Shown: positions 42,066-51,453 of the stretch, in pieces
How the letters are laid out: each line of letters opens with the position of its first letter
Position numbering within the stretch: position 1 is the first letter of the stretch
Origin: Terriglobus albidus
Lineage (GTDB): Bacteria; Acidobacteriota; Terriglobia; Terriglobales; Acidobacteriaceae
Length of the DNA: 64,000 nucleotides
Reading direction: 5' to 3'
Assembly: GCF_008000815.1 (NCBI RefSeq)
Contig: NZ_CP042806.1
Coordinates: forward strand, 1,984,001-2,048,000
Notes under the pieces: model-generated
Database searches by the model: none
What the model was told of the DNA's origin: nothing
The model's input: only the letters and a program-made list of their open reading frames with translations
Position numbers and translations under genes: made by a program

Positions 42066-42182
42066 ATGACTGCCCACACAGACGCTCTTACTCCAGCCGA
42101 AGCCGCCGTGACCGCTGGTGTCTCCGTGCTTTCACTGGTTTCTCCAATTTTCAACTTAGCTACGCCAATCCGAATTGCTTAC
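42066..42182 (+). pseudogene. Possible excisionase/HTH N-terminal scrap
   Basis: MTAHTDALTPAEAAVTAGVS followed by VLSLVSPIFN resembles the first helices of a MerR/excisionase-type HTH (..LTPAEAAELAGVS..), then loses similarity. It lies 160 bp inside the left tRNA-derived repeat, where a recombination directionality factor could sit. Low certainty because of its length. Confidence 0.35.
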
Positions 42183-42485
42183 GCAGGATCTTGTCGAACA
42201 AAGGCCGGGGGAAAAAGCGCCGGGCGAATGCGACCTGACGTGCGGTGTTTCCGGATGGGTAGCGCAGAAGCGGAGTCTTATCGCGCGCCGCAGCCGGGTC
42301 TGCAGCGGCCATCGAATTCTCAAACGCGATGAGATATTTTGCGCGGCTCGGATTGTAGATTGCGAGCGGTTTGTCGGCTTGGACAGTACTGGATTCGAAC
42401 GACGTCTTCGTGGCGGCAGGTTCAATGACTGCTACACGCACGCCAAATTCACGCACCTCGTGTGATAACGATTCGATTTTCTACG
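42160..42485 (-). pseudogene. SDR oxidoreductase, 3' fragment
   Basis: The reading begins after a stop as ESLSHEVREFGVRVAVIEPA then ATKTSFESS.. and continues to RFFPRPLFDKILRKQFGLA. This is the C-terminal third of a classical SDR, beginning just after the catalytic YXXXK; a stretch between AAADPAA and ARDKTPLLRYPSG is also missing. No start and no cofactor-binding half, so non-functional. Confidence 0.7.
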
Positions 42486-42608
42486 TGAATGACGTTCTCA
42501 GATTTGAGCGGATGCAGCCTTCTCTGAAAAGCCTATACTTGCCACATTGGGAATGGTCCGCTTGCAATGAGCCATCGCTAAAAATGAGCTCCGGGCCAAC
42601 GGAGGGAC

Positions 42609-42884
42609 ATGCATTACTTCAGGGGCTGGCAATGCCGAAGCTGCGGTGGTTACACGGCGATCGCAATTGGTGTGGAGATGACCTCCTCTGTTCCTGATGC
42701 GGCGCCAGTATTTCGTTGGCGATCTGCAGAAGCCACTTGCGAAAAGTGCGGGACGGTGACGGCGATATGTTGCTCCGGCTTACTGGATATGCCGATGAAA
42801 AAGATGGAGGACCAAGCTTCCTGGGATTTCGCCCGTACCGCCTGTCATTCAAATCTCAACGCCCTGACAAACCTTATTGAATAG
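42609..42884 (+). CDS. Small hypothetical protein with CXXC pairs
   Basis: 91 residues. Two zinc-ribbon-like knuckles, WQCRSCGGYTA near the N-terminus and ATCEKCGTVTA near residue 45; no family recognised. Such small ribbons usually bind zinc and are involved in nucleic acid or protein contacts. It stands alone inside the island. Confidence 0.45.
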   Translation: MHYFRGWQCRSCGGYTAIAIGVEMTSSVPDAAPVFRWRSAEATCEKCGTVTAICCSGLLDMPMKKMEDQASWDFARTACHSNLNALTNLIE

Positions 42885-42885
42885 A

Positions 42886-43144
42886 AGGTGCGGAAACTTG
42901 TCCGAATGGGCATCCGCAGAACACGCAGTGTTAGCCTACCGGCTGACTACTAAATCGCCTAGAGCATGGGCACCATAGTATTGATGGCGAGATAACGAAC
43001 TTCCTGTGCCAGGTTTTTCTTCGCAAGGGCATACCAAAAAGAGAAGCGCCGTTCGCGTCCGGCGATGCCGCAGTCAATCTCTATAGATGCATCCCGTCTC
43101 CTTTTAATGCGAGGTGAGCGGAATGAACGTGATGCGGATCGCGA
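42886..43144. other. Intergenic, nothing recognised
   Basis: Between the small CXXC protein and the csp terminator. Short frames only, without initiation signals. Confidence 0.3.
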
Positions 43145-43179
43145 AAGAAGAAGGGCAGCCTGTGGCTGCCCTTCTTCTT
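43145..43179 (-). terminator. Perfect 16-bp-stem terminator hairpin for csp
   Basis: AAGAAGAAGGGCAGCC and GGCTGCCCTTCTTCTT are exact reverse complements around a TGT loop, 18 bp beyond the csp stop on the minus strand. The outer A/T-rich part gives the U-rich tail. It could work in both directions. Confidence 0.8.
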
Positions 43180-43197
43180 CTTCTTCCCAGATTCGAG

Positions 43198-43398
43198 TTA
43201 GGCGATCTGGACGTTTTCAGCTTGCCAGCCCTTGGGCCCCTTGCTGACATTGAACTGAACCTGTTGGCCTTCCTGCAGTGAGCGAAAGCCGTTGCTCTGG
43301 ATGGCGCTGTGATGGACGAAAACGTCTTCGCCGTTATCGCGACTCAGAAATCCAAAGCCTTTCGCGTCGTTGAACCACTTAACTGTTCCTTGTTCCAT
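43198..43398 (-). CDS. Cold-shock domain protein (CspA family)
   Basis: 66 residues from ATG 43398 with AAGGAAAACATC upstream; the longer open frame to 43500 is the 5' leader. RNP1 lies in [20 protein letters not shown] and RNP2 contributes VFVHHSA; the start [16 protein letters not shown] is canonical. Binds single-stranded RNA/DNA in the cytoplasm. A decayed second copy lies at 48310-48490 on the same strand. Confidence 0.95.
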   Translation of the reverse strand: MEQGTVKWFNDAKGFGFLSRDNGEDVFVHHSAIQSNGFRSLQEGQQVQFNVSKGPKGWQAENVQIA

Positions 43399-43846
43399 GA
43401 TGTTTTCCTTTATGACTCGATTTACCGCTGAACGCAATTTGGGAATTTGTGCGAGTAAAGCGAGGAGCCAGAACAAGCAGGAAGACCAGATCGATTCCAA
43501 CGACTGTTATTAGTCTAGCAGCATTCCGGAATCAAAATCCGAATATTGCTCAGATCGTCCGCAAACCGTCCTCCTCTCGATGTTTGAAAGAATGCTCCTA
43601 TCTATGCGCGGGAAACGGCGATAAGGCTCGCCCAGACCGTCCGAGGATTGAATCTTGTCGATCTCTCAAAAATGGATGTCGCAGCGGTTCTCCTCAAAAT
43701 GCGCGTGCATTTCGATTTAGGGTGAAAGTATCTCCCGGGATATGATTTTGTAAATTAATTCGCGGCCTGCGGATTGAAATTGCAGCGGAATTCCCTAGAG
43801 TACTGAAGACGAGGCGGACAGAGGACATCGGCTAAAATGTAACCAC
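43399..43846. other. csp 5' leader and divergent intergenic region
   Basis: 448 bp between csp (minus) and the receiver protein gene (plus). The part near csp is probably its long untranslated leader, as usual for cold-shock genes. No specific promoter elements are called. Confidence 0.4.
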
Positions 43847-44446
43847 GTGTCTACGAGGCCCTTTCCATATCGTGTACTCGTTGTAGATGATGATCCTTTA
43901 TTGCGGGAGTTGGGCTCCGCGTTGCTTGAGAACCAAGGCTACGAAGTTCGCTGTGCGGAAGACGGCTTTGAAGGACTGGCAGCTCTTAAGCAGTCCCTTC
44001 CTGACATCATTATTTCCGATTTACGCATGCCAAACATGAGCGGTTTCGAATTTCTATCTGTAGTCCGCAGACGCTTTCCTCTTATCCCTGTCATCGTTAT
44101 TTCAGGAGAATTTATAGGCTTGGCTGTCCCAGATTCGGTCCTTGCGGATGCCTTTTTTCCAAAAGCTGGCTACAAAATGACTGAGTTGTTCTCGAAGATG
44201 GAGGACTTGCTTCACGAACTACCTGCGCGGCCGAGGACGGAAAGCCACGGGAATGCCGCAGTTTGGGTGCGGAATGGCAAAGGAAGAATTGCTGTTACCT
44301 GTCCCGAGTGTTTACGCACTTTCCCGTTGGAAAGTGCTATTACGGGAGTTAACATTGCAGAATGTGATTTCTGCTCCAGTAAAGTTCGTTTCGAAATCAT
44401 CGACAATGTCCACAGATTTGTTTCTGTTGCAAAGCCGGAGATATGA
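43847..44446 (+). CDS. Response regulator receiver with C-terminal zinc ribbon
   Basis: 199 residues from a GTG start. Receiver domain: VLVVDDDPLLRELG acidic pocket, phosphoacceptor Asp58 in DIIISDLRMPNMSG, VISGE switch residue and Lys106 in DAFFPKAGYK. Instead of a known output domain the last 60 residues carry two CXXC knuckles, TCPECLRTFP (Cys152/155) and AECDFCSSKV (Cys173/176). The output function is unknown; it may contact nucleic acid or a protein partner. The histidine kinase 2 kb away on the opposite strand is a possible partner. Confidence 0.85.
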   Translation: MSTRPFPYRVLVVDDDPLLRELGSALLENQGYEVRCAEDGFEGLAALKQSLPDIIISDLRMPNMSGFEFLSVVRRRFPLIPVIVISGEFIGLAVPDSVLADAFFPKAGYKMTELFSKMEDLLHELPARPRTESHGNAAVWVRNGKGRIAVTCPECLRTFPLESAITGVNIAECDFCSSKVRFEIIDNVHRFVSVAKPEI

Positions 44447-45311
44447 GCGAATTGTCATAACTCTGGCTAGGGTACGGGCTACGGGCGGAAGAGACGTTGC
44501 TGACGACCTCAAAGGCAAGCTCAAAAGAGGGATGCAGTCAAGGTCAACTCCTCGGCTGCATCGCCGAAGGCATCAGCGATTTCTTATACAGTCGACAAGT
44601 CCGTGTTCGTATCCTTTTGGAATTGAATATGACGAATGCACTTCGGCCGAGCGAAGCGTTGGGAGTTGGGAGTGCTTCTCTCGTGAGGATTGAACTTTAA
44701 AGCTCGTGGAAACGCGTCCTCACCGGAGGCGATCACGAATGGCTTGGATGACGACACCCACGAGCAACGAAGTCCAGGCAACAGTGAAGATCACCATAAG
44801 CGCTTGAGCCTGATGTGCGTCACGTGGATAGGAAACAGGGGATTCTACGAAGCGGCTGTGAAAGCTTCGCTACGTTTCACCGCGTATTCGAATTACTCCA
44901 TCCATCCAGATTGGATGAGCGAGTGGAGCGGCGATGTAGCAGGATAGTACCCCGGGGAACTGGTCACTCCCGCACAAAAAAACGATCAATGAGCAAAATT
45001 GAACGGCACGAAAGTGAGCCCCGTGGGATACTTCCCGAAAGCTCTTCCATGTCTTGAGCTTCAGGCAGGATGTATGGTCCCCCGCAAAGCAAGGCGCCTT
45101 ATTGGAGACGATAAGCATCATCCCGGCTGTCGCTGCCGCGCCTTACGGAGCCGGGATGGAGATACATGCTACTCGCCGATGATTTTTCGTTTTTGTTGAG
45201 AATCCTGCAAGAAATTTCGGCCTTGCTTCTTTTGGATACGACGATAACGTGGCGATATCCAACCTCTTCCCGTGCTTGGTCCTAACTACGAGAATATGAG
45301 AGAGTCCTACG
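44447..45311. other. Gene-poor stretch inside the island
   Basis: 865 bp with only short, mutually overlapping frames on both strands. None has a ribosome-binding site plus a recognisable product. Possibly decayed sequence. Confidence 0.35.
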
Positions 45312-45707
45312 ATGCGTATTGTCGCACTAGTCATGCTTGTACACGGGTCAGCTAAGATGCCCGGCGATCTGGAACTTGTGACGGAAAAGTTCGACGAAGA
45401 TTGGAGCTTCGTGCGGTCGGGAGACGCGCACTGGCTGGGCCAAGAGATCAGGGCGCGTGGAGGGCATTTCATCAGGATTACGGAAATGACGCTAAGAAGC
45501 GGACTGGGGACCACTCCGCAGGAAGCGATTGCAGGTACTCTCAGACTGGCTCTTAATCACATAAGTGAGCGCTTCAATACGGTGCAGATCAAGCATTTTG
45601 AAGTCAGCCAGTATCGAAATCTCTTTCTGGCCAGAGTGAAGATATATCCCTATCAGATCCAGCAGAATGAAACCTTGTCTGTGTCTGATGAAACCGTGGT
45701 TCATTGA
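45312..45707 (+). CDS. Conserved hypothetical protein (acidobacterial type)
   Basis: 131 residues; ATG 45312, though a start at a later methionine (MPGDLELVTEKF) is possible. The pattern DWSFVRSGDAHWLGQEIRAR, GTTPQEAIAGTLRLALNHIS and FEVSQYRNLFLARVKIYPYQ looks like a conserved cytosolic domain that I remember from other acidobacterial genomes without a function. No motif suggests catalysis. Confidence 0.6.
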   Translation: MRIVALVMLVHGSAKMPGDLELVTEKFDEDWSFVRSGDAHWLGQEIRARGGHFIRITEMTLRSGLGTTPQEAIAGTLRLALNHISERFNTVQIKHFEVSQYRNLFLARVKIYPYQIQQNETLSVSDETVVH

Positions 45708-46061
45708 CTGCTGGTTGAGGCGCCGGCGATTACAGGTGCCCAGCTCGCATCAGTCATGTCAGCGCTGTTGTTCGCTGTATCGGCGGTCAATTCCGCTAGC
45801 TGTCTAATGCATCGGAAGGGTCATCCGGTTAAGGGCGGAGAGTTCAGCGATCAGGCCCTCTGGGTGATCTAGCCACTGATGGGATGAGAATCTGTATTTT
45901 CGGGGCTTCCCCGCGAGATGGATGTTCCTGTCTCGGCTCAACTCCGCCGGCTGCATCTTGTCTCGTCAATTGCCACCGTGTCAGTGACGAGAACATAACG
46001 TTCCCTTGCAACGCCTTAGAGGCTGCCGCCAAGCTGTTCACACATGGTGAGCAGATGGTTA
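45708..46061. other. Intergenic, nothing recognised
   Basis: Overlapping long frames run on both strands over 45844-46359 but neither has protein-like composition (many Ser/Arg/Cys) or start signals. Confidence 0.3.
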
Positions 46062-46262
46062 CGCAACAGAAGCAGAAGGCTGCTCGGAACGCTTGTGTCG
46101 CATGGCATTGCGCTCGCACGTATAGCAATGCCAGGGGTAAAACCCGATCCACTTCAAAACTATGTGGAGAGGTGTTCTGCGTCGAAAAGACCTCACCAAG
46201 ATACCGTTGCAATTCCCCCGACCGCATTTCATGGCTATGCTCCTCCCTCCGGATGATTGCAT
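46062..46262 (-). CDS. Small zinc-ribbon-like protein, doubtful
   Basis: Translation from ATG 46262 or 46232 contains MKCGRGNCNGILVRSFRRRT then WIGFYPWHCYTCERN, similar in layout to the zinc-ribbon protein at 53077-53283: a cysteine knuckle, a basic stretch, a hydrophobic helix and a second knuckle. The first knuckle is irregular (C-X4-C), so it may be decaying. Confidence 0.4.
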
Positions 46263-46564
46263 CCGAACTTCGCATTTTTCTGGTCTTTGCGGGTAAATGC
46301 CAGGTGGCCGCAACGATAGCGTGAATGGGACCTGGGTCCATATGTGGCGAGCCTATCATTTGAACGTAATCTCTTCGATTGCATCTATCGGCTCACCGTT
46401 GTCTGTTCGGTCAGAGTTGCAATCAAAATCTGTGCAGCCACTCAAGAGTCAACAAATGGACCGGTATGCACGCATTTGGAGGGGAGTAGGGCAGCCACCA
46501 GGGCGGGCACGGGCGGCATCAGAAACATAGGGAGCACCCCTGGCAACGAGGCGGTACATCCTCT

Positions 46565-48052
46565 TTAGAAAGCCGGTAGAAATAGCCGAAACACCGTACC
46601 TGAAGCATCCTTGCGCTGGCGGCTTCTTACTGTCAGGTTTCCATGATGTCGCTTCACAATTTCTTGACTGATCCATAGCCCCAGGCCATTCCCATCGATT
46701 CCCTTGGTCGTAAAGAAGGGATCGAAGATCTTCGACTGCACAACGGGGGACATGCCATCACCTGTGTCAGCGACTGTAATCACTAGACCTCGCTTCAAGC
46801 ATGTCTTTCCCCTCAATTCGCGTGTGCGGAGAATGAGTCGACCACCATGGCTCATGGCATCAATCGCGTTCGCAACCAGATTACTCACGACCTGACGAAT
46901 ATCTCCTTCAAAGCAGGACACCGGTGAGCTTGCCATGAGGTCCATCTCCACCTGCACGGCGACACTATTAAGTTTTCTTTGATACAGAGTAAGAACCGTT
47001 GTGAGCAAATTTGTTGGGCTCACGGCCTGTGGACTCGATGATTGCTTATGAAACCGTAGGGTCTGGTTAACGATAATGGAGACGCGGCGCAACTCCTGAT
47101 CCGCGATATCCAAATATGCCATCACCTCAGGCCGGTTTTCTTCCAGGCGGGCAAGGTAGAGCAGGTTCGTCAGAGCCGCAAGTGGATTATTGATCTCATG
47201 TGCGATGGAGCTCACAAGGCGGCCGACGGTTGCAAGCTTTTCACTTTGAATTAGAGCCTGCTCCGCCTGCTTGCGTGGGGTAATGTCATGGGAGATTGCC
47301 AAGAGATGGTCGATCTCGCCGATGAGGTTTAGCTCCGGTAATAGTTTGATGTCCCACCATACAGATTCTCCCTTTGAGGTCATGAAGTGGCGCTCATAGT
47401 GTCCGTCACTCCCGGAACGAGCTGCCTTCATCGCATCTTCAGCGCCGCATGAGCTTTCCTCTTTTTTCCAGAATGAGCGCGACGAAGCTCCGCGTATTTC
47501 CGTAAAGTTGGGGATACCAATCCGCTCCTGTCCATCGAAGTCCATCGCAAGCAGATTGCCATCGAGGTCTAAATGTTCTACGCAGATCCCGTTGCTTCGA
47601 AGTATTGATCTCATCCGCGCCTTACATGTATCCAGAGCCTGGATCGCATCGCGAGTCTGGTACTGTTTTCGCCGCGCATGAAGTGCACTTTGTAGCACAC
47701 TGGCCAATGTGTGGAAACTGAGCGGCTTTTCTAAGATCGTCGTCGATCCACGAGACAACAATTTGCTGAAGCTGTTCTTCGATGCTCCATCGGGTGTAAG
47801 TAGCAGTAAAAGCGGTAGATCTGACCAGTCTGGCTGTGTGTCGATCAATTCGAAAAGCCGTTCCGCCAGCGAAGATGTTAGCGCTTCCTCCGTCACCAGA
47901 ATTGGGCCTGACAAGTCGCGGCCATTGGAAGTCAATGCGCCGATCGTTCCTAGTGCGATTGTGGTGGGAATCCCTGCTCGTTTCAGTTGTGAAGAAAGCC
48001 TCTCGGCTTGATGGATGGTGTGCGTAACGATTTGGACAGCAAGATCGCTCAT
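46565..48052 (-). CDS. Sensor histidine kinase with receiver-like and PAS domains
   Basis: About 495 residues from ATG 48052 (ATG 48079 possible). The N-terminal about 130 residues resemble a receiver (ILVTEEALTSS, LLLLTPDG, TTILEKPLSF) without a clear phosphoacceptor; a PAS-like region ends SHDITPRKQAEQALIQSEK; the HisKA H-box is VSSIAHEINNPLAALTNL; the ATPase has NLVANAIDAM, VADTGDGMSP and GNGLGLWISQ. No membrane helices, so a cytosolic sensor. The signal is unknown. Confidence 0.87.
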   Translation of the reverse strand: MSDLAVQIVTHTIHQAERLSSQLKRAGIPTTIALGTIGALTSNGRDLSGPILVTEEALTSSLAERLFELIDTQPDWSDLPLLLLLTPDGASKNSFSKLLSRGSTTILEKPLSFHTLASVLQSALHARRKQYQTRDAIQALDTCKARMRSILRSNGICVEHLDLDGNLLAMDFDGQERIGIPNFTEIRGASSRSFWKKEESSCGAEDAMKAARSGSDGHYERHFMTSKGESVWWDIKLLPELNLIGEIDHLLAISHDITPRKQAEQALIQSEKLATVGRLVSSIAHEINNPLAALTNLLYLARLEENRPEVMAYLDIADQELRRVSIIVNQTLRFHKQSSSPQAVSPTNLLTTVLTLYQRKLNSVAVQVEMDLMASSPVSCFEGDIRQVVSNLVANAIDAMSHGGRLILRTRELRGKTCLKRGLVITVADTGDGMSPVVQSKIFDPFFTTKGIDGNGLGLWISQEIVKRHHGNLTVRSRQRKDASGTVFRLFLPAF

Positions 48053-48309
48053 TGGCGGGCCGCTTTCAACGAGCGCCATTCCGCGGCAGATCTGGCTGCC
48101 CTCGAAGGAGCGTCTACGGAAAGTCTCGATCCGGCGTGGCCGGACTGCCAGGCTATTCTTCCTAGCGAGAGGTCTACTCGTAATCACTACGATGCGTTCT
48201 AGCTCTTCACCGTCGCCTTGAAATCGCTAAATCTAGAATCACTTTGTCGGTTCTATTGTGGAAAGACAGGCGGGCCTTATCGCGATTCTTTCAGATAGCA
48301 CGAACGTTA

Positions 48310-48490
48310 TCAGCCGGCGGGCACTTCATTACCTTGAATTCCACGCATGACCCTGCCAGCGTGCGAACCCGCTTCTCTGTAAGGTCGAATGGAGGACAAA
48401 ACGTCTTCACCGTTACCAGAGCGGCTGATAACCCCAAAAACCTTCGAATCGTTAAACAACTCCACCGTCCACAGTTCTATAACTATCTTC
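48310..48490 (-). pseudogene. Cold-shock protein relic
   Basis: The minus-strand frame reads WTVELFNDSKVFGVISRSGN then GEDVLSSIRPYREAGSHAGR and GIQGNEVPAG before a stop at 48310-48312. It parallels the intact csp ([31 protein letters not shown]) but has lost the start codon, the RNP1 aromatic residues and the HH of VFVHHS. Confidence 0.72.
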
Positions 48491-48757
48491 TCTGGGATTC
48501 AATGTACTGACGAACGCAAGTGGGGGAGATGCGCTATGTTAGTTCAGGAACTCGCGAGAAAGCCAATCTAATTCCGCGGCCTCTTGCCGCAGGAGCAGTC
48601 TATCCGGCTCTGCTCTGAAATATCCATCTGCAAATTTTCAGACGTATTTTACCGAAGCGCATCTAACAGACATCCACTTCCGACGTATCCGTTAGCGATA
48701 ATCCCGCCGGAAATGCAATCGCGACTGCTCGTCACGTTCTGTCAGGAGAAAAGAACA
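48491..48757. other. Intergenic, nothing recognised
   Basis: 267 bp between the cold-shock relic and the discoidin-like gene. It presumably carries the latter's promoter. No clear elements seen. Confidence 0.3.
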
Positions 48758-49234
48758 ATGCGCAAAACTATCGTACCTGTGACTGCCGAGATTCCCGAAA
48801 TACGAGCTGAGCGTCGACCATGGTTGGATCTCGAGTATATCGCCCACGTGGAGCTTTCCTCCGAAGACCCAGAATACCCTTTCGAGAATGCACTCAAGGA
48901 CACTAGCCTGAAATCATGGAAGGCTGCAACATCAGGTGTGCAGCACATCAAGCTGAGCTTCGACAAGCCGCAGGCGGTCAAACGGATCCATCTACAGTTT
49001 TTGGAAAGCAGCCTAGAACGTAGCCAGGAGATCGCTTTGTATGCTTGGGCGGAAGACCAGCCGCGCAAGGAACTAGTTCGACAGCAATGGGCATTCAGCC
49101 CTAACGGTTCAACATCAGAGACGGAAGACTATTATTTCGATCTCAGACGGGTTAGGTCGATCGAACTCCGAATCGATCCGGGCCGTCACGATCAGACCGC
49201 TATAGCGACATTACAGTCCATCAGGATTGGATAA
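48758..49234 (+). CDS. F5/8 type C (discoidin)-like small protein
   Basis: About 158 residues from ATG 48758, with CAGGAG upstream; the open frame starts earlier but without similarity. The stretch IAHVELSSEDPEYPFENALK, the VQHIKLSFDKPQAVKRIHLQ strand and SIELRIDP with LQSIRIG at the end follow the F5/8-type jelly-roll pattern. No signal peptide. Conserved small proteins of this kind occur widely; the ligand is unknown. The stop overlaps the following short frame. Confidence 0.65.
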   Translation: MRKTIVPVTAEIPEIRAERRPWLDLEYIAHVELSSEDPEYPFENALKDTSLKSWKAATSGVQHIKLSFDKPQAVKRIHLQFLESSLERSQEIALYAWAEDQPRKELVRQQWAFSPNGSTSETEDYYFDLRRVRSIELRIDPGRHDQTAIATLQSIRIG

Positions 49235-49386
49235 TGCGAAAACGATGGCATCTCTTCTCAATCCATGCCGCGAGCGATATTCACCGTGTGAGAATGCTTC
49301 CTCACAAGCGTCCACTGATTCATAAAAGTTTATCGGGCTGTTCCGTAGCGGATAGCCGTGCCACGCCAGAGCATGCTGGAGGCATC

Positions 49387-49749
49387 ATGACCCTGCAACA
49401 TAGTATCTCTCCACGGCCGTTAGCTCTTTGGAAGGGGCTCAATGCTCCGGAGCCTGCCATGAACTATATGGCTGTTGCCCAAAGCCTCCTTGAGATCAAG
49501 GACCTGCAGAACTCCCCCTCCGTCAGCATGTGGCCATTCTTGGTTGATACGCAGCAGACCAGATACATCAACCAGATCAGCATCTATGTCGATCCCCAGA
49601 TCACGCGGACAGGATGCCGCACTTTCTACATGAACGCAGTCGCCTTGAGGCTTTGGCGTGTGATGGATAAGGCCGGCGTGGCAGTTGGCGAGTGTCATCG
49701 GCCACCCCGCACCGCTGTGCTGGCCTTCGGCATGCCGTTCAGCGAGTAG
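49387..49749 (+). CDS. Hypothetical protein, paralogue of 53681-54055
   Basis: About 120 residues from ATG 49387, chosen for GGAGG just upstream; an in-frame start at 49234 is possible. It shares with the gene at 53681-54055 a block pattern: VAQSLLEIKDLQNSPSVSMW, a central ISIYVD strand, CRTFYMNAVALRLWRVMDK and HRPPRTAVLAFGMPF at the end. Family unknown to me. Confidence 0.6.
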   Translation: MTLQHSISPRPLALWKGLNAPEPAMNYMAVAQSLLEIKDLQNSPSVSMWPFLVDTQQTRYINQISIYVDPQITRTGCRTFYMNAVALRLWRVMDKAGVAVGECHRPPRTAVLAFGMPFSE

Positions 49750-50357
49750 CTGTGAGTCCCAGGGCAACAAAGACATTACAGTGGGGAAGGGGTTCGCCCG
49801 GATATGTTGAAGCATTCTTAGCTGTTGTCGGACCAGTAGTCCAGGGCCACCCGCTCCATTGGCTATCATTCCGTAGTCAGTGACATCGGTTTGTAACACT
49901 GCCAGCCATCTTACCCTCCATGTCGAGAACCACACGATCACCACATTGGGCAGGGGGAAAGGTCATTGCGACGGGGCCAATCGATTCTGCAACGAAGATC
50001 TTCACATTTCTGAAGCTGTCCGGGCGTCGACGCGGTCCCATCGTGTGGCAGGCATTCGAGTTGCACCGATCTGCTCACCTGGATTTGTCTCTGTTTCCCA
50101 GTCAAGGTGAGCTATTTAGCTCAGTCATTAGGCCGTACCTTCTGAAACAATGCAAGTGCTATTGAAGTAGCGCCGAAAGACAACATGTTTGCTAGTTCGT
50201 GCTTCTTGCTAAATATGTGCATCGGATCGCCCTCAAGGTAGCAAATGCGCAATCGTCAGGCAGGCTCTCTCTGGTTAGGTGTTTGTGTTGGAAATGGTCA
50301 GATTTGACCATGTAAACCGACGGTCGAAAGCTATCCTAGCTCCCGAAGACGCGATGA
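49750..50357. other. Stretch with one doubtful small frame
   Basis: A frame at 49920-50165 (VIATGPIDSATKIFTFLKLS, then RGPIVWQAFELHRSAHLDLS) looks somewhat protein-like but has no ribosome-binding site and no known family. The rest is non-coding, including the promoter region of the winged-helix gene. Confidence 0.3.
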
Positions 50358-50915
50358 ATGCATTCATCATGCCTTCACAAAAATGGCGTGTACTTCAGGC
50401 CTCAGGAGCCCTCGATCATCCAGTTTGGAGAGTACGTTATGGACATACCGTCCCAGCGGCTGCTACGGGGACTTGAGGTCATCCACATGACCCCGAAACA
50501 GTTTGAGTTGCTTGCGTTGCTCCTTGGGGCAAAGGGACAAACGGTGAGTAACTTCGTCCTGATGGAACAGCTATGGAGTGATTCTAAAGTCGCAAAATAC
50601 AATCTCACGCAAGCTATCCACCGACTGCGCCTCACTTTGGGTAAGCTGCCTAATCGAGGAGAATATATAGAAACAGTTCGGCATCGCGGTTACCGTATCT
50701 CTTCCAAAGCACTTGTAGCGCCGCCGCCTCGTCCCGGTCAGCCATTTGAAAGGTCCTCCTGGTCGACGAATCAAGACGCGCCAAGAAGCATGAATGCTGC
50801 GCTGGTCAGGCGGCATCGTGAGATCTTTGTTCCCTCATCGACGTGGTCGAGGGTGGTGAAACAGATTATTTCGATTGTTACAGGCTTTGCAAAGGGTATC
50901 AGGAGGAGCCCATGA
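50358..50915 (+). CDS. Winged-helix (OmpR/ToxR-type) DNA-binding protein without receiver
   Basis: About 185 residues. The region around residues 20-115 (FGEYVMDIPSQRLLRGLEVI, MTPKQFELLALLLGAKGQTV, YNLTQAIHRLRLTLGKLP, YIETVRHRGYRIS) is a complete Trans_reg_C winged helix with the recognition helix and C-terminal hairpin. There is no receiver domain; the about 70-residue tail is basic, with a weak hydrophobic stretch (VVKQIISIVTGFAKGI) but no clear membrane helix. It likely regulates transcription; targets unknown. Start uncertain. Confidence 0.75.
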   Translation: MHSSCLHKNGVYFRPQEPSIIQFGEYVMDIPSQRLLRGLEVIHMTPKQFELLALLLGAKGQTVSNFVLMEQLWSDSKVAKYNLTQAIHRLRLTLGKLPNRGEYIETVRHRGYRISSKALVAPPPRPGQPFERSSWSTNQDAPRSMNAALVRRHREIFVPSSTWSRVVKQIISIVTGFAKGIRRSP

Positions 50916-51035
50916 TCCCAACCACATGCGAGATTAGCTCTCGAGGAGATACGATTCTATTTCCTGTGACTTCGTATTGAAGGCTTTTAGCGATCTCTGT
51001 TTTCCGTGTTTATCAAGGTAAATGATCACATAAGG

Positions 51036-51251
51036 CTAGATACGCTCACAATGCAGGTCGATCCCCACCTCTTCCTCTGTGTAAAAGTGAAAGAAGCGTT
51101 TCTTGACTAACCAGATCTCTTCTCTTTCTTCAGTGGATGCGATGTGATCGCCCACCAAAGGAATACAACCGATCTGAGTCGCGTCGAAAGTCTTGGTTTT
51201 CGTGAATTCACTCCCGGCAGGGCTGAAAAACGAAACGGTGATTTCTCTCAT
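51036..51251 (-). CDS. Small hypothetical protein
   Basis: About 71 residues from ATG 51251 (51266 possible). Sequence MREITVSFFSPAGSEFTKTK, TFDATQIGCIPLVGDHIAST and VKKRFFHFYTEEEVGIDLHC looks like a compact beta-rich domain; I do not recognise the family. Protein-like composition and lack of overlap support it. Confidence 0.5.
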   Translation of the reverse strand: MREITVSFFSPAGSEFTKTKTFDATQIGCIPLVGDHIASTEEREEIWLVKKRFFHFYTEEEVGIDLHCERI

Positions 51252-51453
51252 GCCAAAGCGTATCACTTAAGATGAGCGCAGTGCGGCGATTGTCGATGGG
51301 CGAGGCTCCTTCCAGGGAAGCCGCCAAGAAACGTCAATCTATTGGTCGAAACGCGCACCCGGAAAGCCATCCTCACAGTTCGATCCGAACACTCCACTCC
51401 CACCAGCGTCCGCGAGTTATGTCAGTTTAGAGAACTTTCATTCATCCGCTGTA

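Noticed and set aside
45844-46359. 171-codon minus frame and overlapping 146-codon plus frame
   Set aside because: The two overlap, have non-protein-like composition and lack ribosome-binding sites; only a short zinc-ribbon-like frame in a third reading was kept with low confidence.
50303-50312. TTTGACCATG, half of the TetR palindrome, upstream of the winged-helix gene
   Set aside because: The second half is absent (followed by TAAACC); a single half-site is not significant.
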